Assembly: GCA_003152975.1 (NCBI GenBank)
Contig: PMBP01000449.1
Coordinates: 1-10,804, forward strand
From: Phycisphaerales bacterium
Lineage (GTDB): Bacteria; Planctomycetota; Phycisphaerae; Sedimentisphaerales; Anaerohalosphaeraceae
Direction of reading: 5' to 3'
Length of the DNA stretch: 10,804 nt
Positions 1 through 5,739 of the stretch are shown here, piece by piece. A program made the translations under genes and the position numbers. Below the pieces are notes generated by a model that saw only the letters and a list, made by a program, of their open reading frames with translations, was not told the origin of the DNA and did no database searches. Within the stretch, counting starts at the first letter, position 1, and every line of letters starts with the position of its first letter.

Positions 1-531
1 AAGCTGCAAGAACGCCTGGCCAAGATGACCGGCGGCGTGGCCGTGGTCAAGGCGGGCGCTCCGACCGAGGCCGAGATGAAGGAACGCAAGGATCTGCTGG
101 ACGACGCCCTGCACGCGACCAAGGCCGCGATCGAAGAAGGCCTGGTCCCCGGCGGCGGCGTGGCATTCCTGCGGGCCATCCCTGATGTCTTGAAGGCCAA
201 GGCCAAAGCCAAGGGCGACGAACAAATCGGATTCGATATTATCATCGGCGCCCTCAAGTCGCCCACTCGCCAGATTGTTGATAACGGCAGTCTGGAAGGC
301 GATGTGGTCGTGGCCCAACTGCTCGAGATGGAGCAGAACATGGGCTTCGACGCCAACAAGGGCGTATTCGTCGATATGCTCAAGGCCGGCATCGTCGATC
401 CGGCCAAGGTGTGCCGCACGGCCCTGATGAATGCGGCCTCGGTCGCCGGGCTGATGCTGACCACCAGCGTCCTGATTACCGAACTGCCGGAAGGCAAAAA
501 AGAAAAGGCCGAATTCGGCGCCGTGATTTAA
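1..531 (+). CDS. groEL: Chaperonin GroEL (Hsp60), C-terminal part, 5' truncated by window edge
   Basis: This is the last 176 residues of the 60-kDa chaperonin, which forms the double-ring ATP-driven folding chamber with GroES in the cytoplasm. The frame is open from base 1, where KLQERLAKMTGGVAVVKAG matches the end of the apical/intermediate region of GroEL. DALHATKAAIEEG (about visible residues 35-47) carries the Asp equivalent to the E. coli ATPase residue D398. It is followed by the PGGGVAF nucleotide-binding loop, and GIVDPAKV carries the equivalent of E. coli D495. The equatorial domain ends at ASVAGLMLTTSVLITELPE. The usual GGM-rich tail is absent, and the protein ends in a short charged stretch and EFGAVI. 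The gene heads a chaperone cluster with dnaJ 76 bp downstream. Identity is certain; only the upstream part is missing. Confidence 0.97.
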   Translation, partial: KLQERLAKMTGGVAVVKAGAPTEAEMKERKDLLDDALHATKAAIEEGLVPGGGVAFLRAIPDVLKAKAKAKGDEQIGFDIIIGALKSPTRQIVDNGSLEGDVVVAQLLEMEQNMGFDANKGVFVDMLKAGIVDPAKVCRTALMNAASVAGLMLTTSVLITELPEGKKEKAEFGAVI

Positions 532-551
532 CTCCTAATCCCGTGGGCGGA

Positions 552-580
552 CAACGGGCGATCGATCGGATCGCCCGTTG
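552..580 (+). terminator. Perfect 12-bp hairpin between groEL and dnaJ (attenuator, processing site or weak terminator)
   Basis: Arms CAACGGGCGATC (552-563) and GATCGCCCGTTG (569-580) are exact reverse complements around a 5-nt loop. The structure starts 20 bp after the groEL stop and ends 27 bp before the dnaJ start. No run of T follows, so a classical intrinsic terminator is unlikely. It may instead stabilise the groEL mRNA 3' end or lower expression of dnaJ-grpE relative to groEL. The structure is read directly from the sequence; the role is inference. Confidence 0.55.
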
Positions 581-607
581 CCGTCGATGGGGCGCCAGCG
601 GGGCTGC

Positions 608-1741
608 ATGGCAAAGCGCGACTACTACGAAGTTCTGGGCGTCAGCCGGGATTCGTCCGCCGACGACATCAAGCGGGCTTATCGCCGTCTGGCGATGAAG
701 TACCACCCCGACAAGAATCCCAACGACAAGGACGCCGAGGCCAAGTTCAAGGAATGCGCCGAGGCCTACGAAGTCCTCAGCGACTCCGACAAGCGGAAAC
801 AGTACAACCAGTTCGGCCACGACGGCCTCCGTGGTTCGGGGATGCACGACTATTCGCGGATGCATGTCGAGGATATCAGCGACATGTTCAGCGATATCTT
901 CGGCGATTTCTTCGGCGGCGGCCGCCAGAGTCGGCGTTCGACCAACCGGGCCGTTCGCGGCTATGACCTCGAAACGACCGTGGAGCTGACGCTCGAAGAG
1001 ATCGCCCACGGCGCCGAAAAGACCATCGAGTTCACGCGGCAGGATGTCTGTTCGGCCTGTAGCGGGTCCGGCTGCAACCCGGGATCGTCTCCGGTTACCT
1101 GTTCCGCCTGCGGCGGCGCCGGCCAGGTCCAGCGGGCGGGGCTGGGCGGATTTTTCCAAATGGTCTCGACCTGTCCGGCCTGCAACGGAGCCGGCCGCGT
1201 GATCGCCGACCCCTGCCGCAAGTGCCGCGGCACCGGCCAGGTGCCCAAACAACGAACGCTGGAAGTCAAAATTCCCGCCGGCGTCCACGAGGGCCAGGGC
1301 ATCCGCGTTAACGGCGAAGGCGAACCCGGCCGCAGCGGCGGGCCGCGAGGCGACCTGTACTGCTATGTCCGCGTCAAGGCACACCCGTTCCTGATGCGCG
1401 ACGGCAATGACCTGGTCTGCTCCGTGCCGATCAGCTTCACTCAGGCGGCCCTCGGCGCGACGATCGATGTTCCCACGCTGGACGGCACGCGGCAACTCCG
1501 CGTTCCGCCGGGCACGCAGCACGGCAGTCTGTTTCGCATCAAGAGCGAAGGGATCGCCGACCTGCGAACCGGCCGGAAGGGCGACGAGCTGGTGCGGTTG
1601 GCCATCGAGATTCCGCGGCATCTGTCGCCCGAACAGGAGCGGCTGCTGCGGGCCTTCGCCGAAACCGAAGACCGCCAGGTGATGCCCGAAAGCAAGGGCT
1701 TCTTCGATAAACTCAAACAGCACTTTGGAAACAACCGTTAA
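608..1741 (+). CDS. dnaJ: Chaperone protein DnaJ (Hsp40, type I)
   Basis: A 377-residue J-protein that delivers unfolded substrates to DnaK and stimulates its ATPase in the cytoplasm. Domains in order: J domain (about 4-70) with the HPD motif at 33-35; a short Gly/Phe linker (about 90-105, [14 protein letters not shown]); a zinc-binding cysteine-rich domain with four CxxCxGxG repeats at C148 (CSACSGSG), C165 (CSACGGAG), C189 (CPACNGAG) and C203 (CRKCRGTG); then the C-terminal substrate-binding beta domains and dimerisation region. Length is normal for type I DnaJ. I chose ATG 608 because [12 protein letters not shown] is the canonical N-terminus. In-frame ATG 587 and TTG 578 would add 7 to 10 unconserved residues. 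The Shine-Dalgarno is weak (GGGG at 600-603). grpE follows after 23 bp. dnaK is not in the window, so the order groEL-dnaJ-grpE differs from the common grpE-dnaK-dnaJ order. Confidence 0.97.
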   Translation: MAKRDYYEVLGVSRDSSADDIKRAYRRLAMKYHPDKNPNDKDAEAKFKECAEAYEVLSDSDKRKQYNQFGHDGLRGSGMHDYSRMHVEDISDMFSDIFGDFFGGGRQSRRSTNRAVRGYDLETTVELTLEEIAHGAEKTIEFTRQDVCSACSGSGCNPGSSPVTCSACGGAGQVQRAGLGGFFQMVSTCPACNGAGRVIADPCRKCRGTGQVPKQRTLEVKIPAGVHEGQGIRVNGEGEPGRSGGPRGDLYCYVRVKAHPFLMRDGNDLVCSVPISFTQAALGATIDVPTLDGTRQLRVPPGTQHGSLFRIKSEGIADLRTGRKGDELVRLAIEIPRHLSPEQERLLRAFAETEDRQVMPESKGFFDKLKQHFGNNR

Positions 1742-1764
1742 CCGGATTTCTTCGAAGGGCCGTG

Positions 1765-2430
1765 ATGTTTCATAAACCAAAAAATCCGAAGCATGATACG
1801 AAAGATCCCAGCGAATCCAAAGCCGCGCCGGAATCGGCGTCAACCGCGCCGGAGGTGGCCGACCCTGAATTGTCCACAGAGGATACAAAAACAAAGGAAC
1901 TACTGGCGCAACTCGAACAGCTCAAGGCCGAAAAACAGGAACTCAACGATAAGTATATGCGGCTCGGCGCCGACTACGCCAATTTTCAAAAGCGGGTGCC
2001 CAAGCAGGTCGCCGACTCCGTGGCCTACGAGAAAAAAACTTTTCTTCGTTCGCTGCTGGGATCGCTGGACAATTTCGCCCACGCCATCAACGGCGCCGAC
2101 GCGGCCGCCAAGAGCCCCGATGCCATGCAGGGTTGGGTTAGCGGCATCCGTATGGTCCATCAGCACCTGCTCGACGCGCTCAAGGCCCAGGGCGTCGAGA
2201 AGATCGCCTCCGTCGGCAAGCCGTTCGATCCGTCGATGCACGAGGCGCTGACCTCCCGCGCCGAGGCCGACAAGCCCGATGGGATTGTCCTCGAAGAGTA
2301 CCAGGGCGGTTACAGTTTCCAGGGCCAGGTCCTTCGGCCGTGCAAGGTCATCATCAACAAGCTGCCCGCCGATCCGTCCGCCGAGGAAACCCAGGACGAT
2401 ACCGACGGCGCCGACGCTGCGGGAAAATAG
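1765..2430 (+). CDS. grpE: Nucleotide exchange factor GrpE
   Basis: A 221-residue DnaK co-chaperone that releases ADP from DnaK so that the folding cycle can turn over. The first 40 residues are Lys/Ser/Pro/Glu-rich and probably disordered. Residues about 41-105 form the long dimerising coiled coil (KELLAQLEQLKAEKQEL, then YMRLGADYANFQKRV). The C-terminal beta domain carries the GrpE signature around FDPSMHEAL (154-162), EEYQGGYSFQGQVLRP and KVIIN. The protein ends in an acidic tail. ATG 1765 is preferred over the adjacent GTG 1762 because GAAGGG at 1754-1759 lies 5 nt from the ATG but only 2 nt from the GTG. It lies between dnaJ (23 bp upstream) and the zinc-ribbon gene (2 bp downstream), so the three are almost certainly cotranscribed. 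Confidence 0.95.
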   Translation: MFHKPKNPKHDTKDPSESKAAPESASTAPEVADPELSTEDTKTKELLAQLEQLKAEKQELNDKYMRLGADYANFQKRVPKQVADSVAYEKKTFLRSLLGSLDNFAHAINGADAAAKSPDAMQGWVSGIRMVHQHLLDALKAQGVEKIASVGKPFDPSMHEALTSRAEADKPDGIVLEEYQGGYSFQGQVLRPCKVIINKLPADPSAEETQDDTDGADAAGK

Positions 2431-2432
2431 CC

Positions 2433-2819
2433 ATGCCAACCTACGAATACGCCTGCCAGAAATGCGGCCACCGCTTTGAACAGATGCAGTCGATCACGGC
2501 CAAGGCGCTGAAGAAATGTCCCTCCTGCGGCAAGACCGCCCTGCAGCGGCTGTTTGGGGCCGGCGCGGGGTTCATCTTCAAGGGCAGCGGCTTTTACGCC
2601 ACCGATTACCGCTCCGACAATTACACCCAGGGCAAAAAACAGGAAGAGGGTTCGGGCACAACCAAGACCAAAGAAAGCGGCGAATCGTCCGCCAAGAAAA
2701 CCGAATCCAAGGAATCGTCAAGCCCCGCTCCGACTCCGGCTTCGACCCCAACTCCGTCTCCCGCTCCACCCAAGGAAAACGCCCGCACAAAAAAGAGCGA
2801 CGCTGAAAAAAAGAAGTAA
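2433..2819 (+). CDS. FmdB-family zinc-ribbon protein with long low-complexity tail
   Basis: A 128-residue protein. Residues 1-45 are a typical FmdB/CxxC_CXXC_SSSS domain: MPTYEYACQKCGHRFEQMQS followed by KKCPSCGK, so C8, C11, C29 and C32 should bind one zinc. The next part, LQRLFGAGAGFIFKGSGFYATDYR, is also typical of the family. From about residue 65 the chain is low-complexity (Lys/Glu/Ser, then Pro/Thr/Ser, then a Lys-rich end) and likely disordered. The family is named after FmdB, a putative regulator of formamidase expression; a general function is not established. The start lies 2 bp after the grpE stop, so translation is probably coupled and the protein may be co-produced with the chaperones. 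The gene converges with the minus-strand hydrolase, only 9 bp away. The family call is firm; the role is unknown. Confidence 0.88.
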   Translation: MPTYEYACQKCGHRFEQMQSITAKALKKCPSCGKTALQRLFGAGAGFIFKGSGFYATDYRSDNYTQGKKQEEGSGTTKTKESGESSAKKTESKESSSPAPTPASTPTPSPAPPKENARTKKSDAEKKK

Positions 2820-2828
2820 TAGACCCGG

Positions 2829-3371
2829 TTATCGCACCAGTTTCGCGATTTCTTTGAATTGCCCGTGCCTGGCCGTTCGCATCCACTCGAACAGCAGCAT
2901 CTCCGTCGAGGTCAGGCACACGCCTTCGGCCTGCATTCGCGATAGCGCGATCTGTTTGTTGTCCTGGCTTCGCGACGAAACGGCGTCGGCGACGACGGCG
3001 ACTTCCAATCCCTTGGACTTCAGGTCGGCCGCCGTCTGATAGACGCAGACATGCGACTCGATACCGCACAGCACCGCCTGGCCCCGCTGGACTCTGTGCA
3101 GGGCCGCATCGAAGGCCGGATCGCCGCAGCAACTGAAGCTCATCTTTTCGATCGGCGAAAGTCCCGACAGGTTCTCGACCAGTTCCGGGATCGTCGGCCC
3201 CAAAGCCCGGGGGTTCTGCTCACACCAGATGATCGGCACGCCGAGAATCCGGGCCCCCTTGACCAGGATCACCAGGTTGGCGAAAAGACGCTCCTTGTCG
3301 TGCATGAGCCCGGCAAGCTTGCCCTGCATATCGATCAGGACCAAAACGGATTTATCCAATGACAATCGCAT
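2829..3371 (-). CDS. Isochorismatase-fold cysteine hydrolase (ISOC1/2-like, YcaC-related)
   Basis: A 180-residue single-domain protein of the isochorismatase-like superfamily. The expected catalytic triad is visible: D14 in VLVLIDMQGKL, K76 in PIEKMSFSCCGD and C109 in CGIESHVCVYQTA. The C-terminal half (GLEVAVVADAVSSRSQ, then the end QFKEIAKLVR) resembles the ISOC1/ISOC2 branch also found in animals more than true isochorismatases or nicotinamidases. The substrate cannot be predicted. ATG 3371 gives the conventional N-terminus MRLSLDKSVLVLIDMQ, with GTAAGG upstream as a possible ribosome site. A TTG at 3407 would add 12 unconserved residues. The gene lies downstream of the anti-sigma gene after 85 bp and may have its own promoter. 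It is probably a soluble cytoplasmic enzyme. Confidence 0.88.
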   Translation of the reverse strand: MRLSLDKSVLVLIDMQGKLAGLMHDKERLFANLVILVKGARILGVPIIWCEQNPRALGPTIPELVENLSGLSPIEKMSFSCCGDPAFDAALHRVQRGQAVLCGIESHVCVYQTAADLKSKGLEVAVVADAVSSRSQDNKQIALSRMQAEGVCLTSTEMLLFEWMRTARHGQFKEIAKLVR

Positions 3372-3378
3372 GGGGAAT

Positions 3379-3412
3379 ACCTTACGGTACAATCGGATGA
3401 ATGTCAATTAGA
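3379..3412 (-). promoter_or_regulatory. Possible promoter for the isochorismatase-like gene
   Basis: Two overlapping readings exist on the minus strand. TTGACA (3407-3402) is a perfect -35 box with a 17-bp spacer to a poor -10 TAAGGT (3384-3379), which would give an almost leaderless mRNA. Alternatively TCTAAT (3412-3407) is a good -10 with a poor -35, giving a leader of about 30 nt that keeps the GTAAGG ribosome site. Only one can be right, and either could be chance. Confidence 0.25.
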
Positions 3413-3456
3413 CGAAGCTTATTGTCGGTATCGGAGCGATTCGTCCCAGTGGCCGT

Positions 3457-4473
3457 TTACTGCGGCTCGATGACGATATGCAGCGTTGCTCGCGGGCCTT
3501 CGGACGGTTTGGCCGGAGCGGGTTTGGTCGGAGCGGCCAAGTCCGGCCGCACGGGCATCTCGGGGTTTTCGGCAAACCATTCTTCGCAGGACGCCGTCCG
3601 CGTCACGCCGTAGGACGGCACCCCGGCGACCACGGCATTGAAACCCGACAGGTTCTTGGCCAGCGCCAGCGCCGATACCGCGTTGGGCTGTTGCAGCAAC
3701 TGTACGATCTGATCCGGCGTGATCCGATCCACCTCCACGCGCGAATGCACCGTCCGCCCGAATGCCACCAGCTCGGTCCCCTTGCACTTGGGCCAGGCCG
3801 CCCGCAAATCCTGCATCAGATCGATCAGCGAGTTCGGGGGCGTGGTGATCGTATAGGACCACAGGTTGGGAACCGTGGCGTTAAACAGGGAGTGGTTGAA
3901 GATGGCCTTCTTAAGCAGACTGTCCACCAGGATCGGCTCGGGCGTCTTGAAGATCAGCGTAAAGTTCATCGGGCTAAAGGCCGTATCCGCCGCCGGACCT
4001 TTCGCCATTCGATCTCGCGGCAACGGCCCCTGCTTGGGCAAATTCGCCGTCAGGATCGGCCCCGAGGGCTCGACTTTTGCCGTGGGCGATGTGGGGGTTG
4101 CCGGTGACATAATCATATAAACCACCAGTGCCAGAATTCCCGCTGGAATAATCAGCATCGCCGCTGCCGTCAGAAGCCGCCGCGTGAACAATTGCCGCAC
4201 TCCGGCCGCCGATCGCCCCGTCGGCGGGTATCGCTGGAGGATGTACTGCCGCTCCAGACTCGCCTGGATCGCGTCCAGCATGCCAACGGGGGCCGTCTCG
4301 ATCGGCATCGCCCCGAGAAGCTGCTTTTGCTGGCCCAGTTGGTTGAGCCGCTCGGCCACCTCTTTGTCGTTGCGCAGCAGCCGCTTGACCTCGGTATGCT
4401 GGCGGTCGGACAACTGGCCGTCCAGATACGCGCTAAGCAGTTCGTCAATTTCAGGTTTTCCGCTTCGTGTCAT
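3457..4473 (-). CDS. Membrane-anchored anti-sigma factor, zinc-less, with uncharacterised exported domain
   Basis: A 338-residue protein that is probably the anti-sigma partner of the ECF sigma factor encoded just upstream. Its ATG overlaps the sigma stop codon (ATGA, 4473-4470), indicating translational coupling. Residues 8-55 (IDELLSAYLDGQLSDRQHTEVKRLL...) look like the helical N-terminal anti-sigma domain. The HxxxCxxC zinc motif is absent: H26 is not followed by cysteines. One membrane helix spans about 100-122 (LLTAAAMLIIPAGILALVVYMIM), preceded by RR, so the N-terminus should be cytoplasmic. The remaining roughly 215 residues would lie outside the membrane. They begin with a Pro/Thr-rich linker and contain two cysteines (C230, C296) that could form a disulfide. 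I recognise no family in this part. The end ATLHIVIEPQ is beta-like. The anti-sigma role is inferred from topology and gene order. Confidence 0.75.
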   Translation of the reverse strand: MTRSGKPEIDELLSAYLDGQLSDRQHTEVKRLLRNDKEVAERLNQLGQQKQLLGAMPIETAPVGMLDAIQASLERQYILQRYPPTGRSAAGVRQLFTRRLLTAAAMLIIPAGILALVVYMIMSPATPTSPTAKVEPSGPILTANLPKQGPLPRDRMAKGPAADTAFSPMNFTLIFKTPEPILVDSLLKKAIFNHSLFNATVPNLWSYTITTPPNSLIDLMQDLRAAWPKCKGTELVAFGRTVHSRVEVDRITPDQIVQLLQQPNAVSALALAKNLSGFNAVVAGVPSYGVTRTASCEEWFAENPEMPVRPDLAAPTKPAPAKPSEGPRATLHIVIEPQ

Positions 4474-5078
4474 TGTAACGCCGTTTCCAACACTTCCCGC
4501 AGTTGGGCCCGTGCCCGGCTCAGGCGGCTTTTGACCGTCCCCAGTTCGACCTCGAGGGCCTCGGCAATCTCCGCGTAGCTCATGCCCTCGATATCCCGCA
4601 ACACGACGGCCACCCGATGGTCGTCGTCCAGCCGGGCCAAACATTGAGTCAGGATATGGATTACCTCGCGGTTTTGGGCCAAAAACGCCGGATCAGCCAC
4701 CCGTTCGTCGGCCAGCCAGGCCCCCAATTGGGCCTTGGCCGACCCAAACTCCGAGCTGCCCGAGTCGTCCAGCGACACCGTGGCGATCTTGACCCGCCGT
4801 CGGCAATGGTTAAACGACAGGTTCGCCGCGATCCGGAACATCCAGGTATAAAAGGTACTGCTGCCCCGGAACGAATCCATATGCTCAATTACTTTGACAA
4901 AGGTCTCCTGCGTAAGTTCCGCCGCATCGTCCGGATTTCCGCAGATTTTCAGGATGGTGTTGTAGATTCGGTCCTGGTATTTGACGATCAACCGGGTCAG
5001 GGCCGACGAATCCCCCTGCTGGCAACGGCGAACCAGAACCGCATCATCAATACTGATATTGTCCAATTGCTTTTGCAC
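4470..5078 (-). CDS. RNA polymerase ECF-type sigma factor (sigma-70 family, RpoE-like)
   Basis: A 202-residue alternative sigma factor that would direct RNA polymerase to a dedicated regulon, probably in response to an envelope signal. Region 2 spans about 27-96: DRIYNTILKICGNPDDAAELTQETFVKVIEHMDSF, then STFYTWMFRIAANLSFNHCRRR. A linker precedes region 4 at about 138-198, with helix-turn-helix MSYAEIAEALEVELGTVKSRLSRAR at 166-190. No region 1 or 3 is present, as expected for the ECF class. No ATG is available near the conserved part. I chose GTG 5078 because AGGA (5089-5086) sits 7 nt upstream and the product MQKQLDNISIDDAVLVRRCQQGD has normal ECF length. The downstream gene overlaps by 4 bp (ATGA) and encodes the likely anti-sigma factor. 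The lipoprotein gene ends 104 bp upstream. Confidence 0.92.
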   Translation of the reverse strand: MQKQLDNISIDDAVLVRRCQQGDSSALTRLIVKYQDRIYNTILKICGNPDDAAELTQETFVKVIEHMDSFRGSSTFYTWMFRIAANLSFNHCRRRVKIATVSLDDSGSSEFGSAKAQLGAWLADERVADPAFLAQNREVIHILTQCLARLDDDHRVAVVLRDIEGMSYAEIAEALEVELGTVKSRLSRARAQLREVLETALQ

Positions 5079-5132
5079 GACGGCATCCTGCGACGACGAT
5101 CCGGCCCGACACAACGGCCCCAAAGCCAGGTT

Positions 5133-5161
5133 ATCATGGCAAAATTGCCGCCGCAAGTCAA
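5133..5161 (-). promoter_or_regulatory. Possible promoter upstream of the ECF sigma gene
   Basis: On the minus strand TTGACT (5161-5156) is followed after 17 bp by CATGAT (5138-5133), a 4/6 match to the -10 consensus; TGATAA two bases further on is an alternative. The site lies within the 104-bp gap between the lipoprotein and sigma genes and would give a leader of about 45-50 nt. ECF genes are often autoregulated, but no second promoter with the same motif is visible to test this. Confidence 0.3.
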
Positions 5162-5182
5162 TCCCGCATATCGGATTTGGGG

Positions 5183-5722
5183 TTATCGGGGATAGGAAAT
5201 GCGGCTCTGGGCCGTGAGGCGTTTGCCCGCCGGGGTCAGGCAGGTGACTTCCAGAATGTACGAGGAGGGGATGACCGGCCGCAGGTCCATCGACAGGTCG
5301 AAGCGGTAAGCCCGCAGAAAATCCCGCCAAGCGATATTGTTATCGGACGGCCGGCTCAAATCCGCATCCGGCCAGGCAAACACCCGCTTGCCCTTGGGGT
5401 CGTTGGAGCGGGGCACATACTCGTACAACTCGATCCGAAAAATCCCCGGCGATTTTATTCGCGTTCCGAAGGAATCGAGCATTTCCACCACTACTTCCAT
5501 CTGCGAGCCGATCTGGCCGTAGCGATCCTCCGAAAATCCCGACAACCCAACGATGCGGATGTCGGTCGCCTGGTACCCCCAGCACAACTCGGCCGGCGCG
5601 ATCGGTTCGACCGACGGGGCCGCGGTTGGCGCTGTCGTCGATTCACACCCGGCCAGTGACCAACATGCGGCCAGCACGATCGGTTTGACACAATCGAAAA
5701 TTGAAAATCGAAAATTGAAAAT
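5183..5722 (-). CDS. Putative lipoprotein of unknown function, start codon uncertain
   Basis: About 179 residues. The N-terminus looks like a lipoprotein signal: a hydrophobic stretch VKPIVLAACWSLAGCES with lipobox LAGC (C26 in this model), then a Thr/Ala/Pro-rich linker. The mature part contains YQATDIRIVGLSGFSED, SQMEVVVEMLDSFGTRI, FRIELYEYVPRS and ILEVTCLTPAGKRLTAQSRISYPR and appears beta-rich; I recognise no family. The start is a real problem because no ATG, GTG or TTG in frame gives a full signal peptide. ATT at 5722 is well placed, 7 nt after AAGGGG (5735-5730). CTG 5743 overlaps the ribBA stop, and GTG 5677 would leave a signal that is too short. The ATT model reads through the 14-bp tandem repeat. 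The gene follows ribBA by 17 bp and precedes the sigma gene, so cotranscription is plausible. Confidence 0.65.
   Translation of the reverse strand: MFNFRFSIFDCVKPIVLAACWSLAGCESTTAPTAAPSVEPIAPAELCWGYQATDIRIVGLSGFSEDRYGQIGSQMEVVVEMLDSFGTRIKSPGIFRIELYEYVPRSNDPKGKRVFAWPDADLSRPSDNNIAWRDFLRAYRFDLSMDLRPVIPSSYILEVTCLTPAGKRLTAQSRISYPR
5694..5721. repeat. Tandem repeat: 2 x 14 bp TCGAAAATTGAAAA (4 heptamers TYGAAAA)
   Basis: Two perfect tandem copies of TCGAAAATTGAAAA occupy 5694-5707 and 5708-5721, equivalent to four alternating heptamers TCGAAAA/TTGAAAA. The array is strikingly AT-rich in GC-rich surroundings. It lies at the junction between ribBA and the lipoprotein gene, where it would encode the N-terminal residues of the lipoprotein signal if translation begins upstream of it. 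Confidence 0.85.
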
Positions 5723-5739
5723 GGCGTTGCCCCTTATCC

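Noticed and set aside
532..607. CIRCE/HrcA operator near the chaperone genes
   Set aside because: The inverted repeat there does not match TTAGCACTC-N9-GAGTGCTAA. The groEL promoter itself lies outside the window.
476..1894. 472-codon open frame on the minus strand opposite dnaJ
   Set aside because: It is the mirror of dnaJ codons with GC-rich third positions; its protein is low-complexity Ala/Gly/Arg with no recognisable motif, while the plus strand encodes an intact DnaJ.
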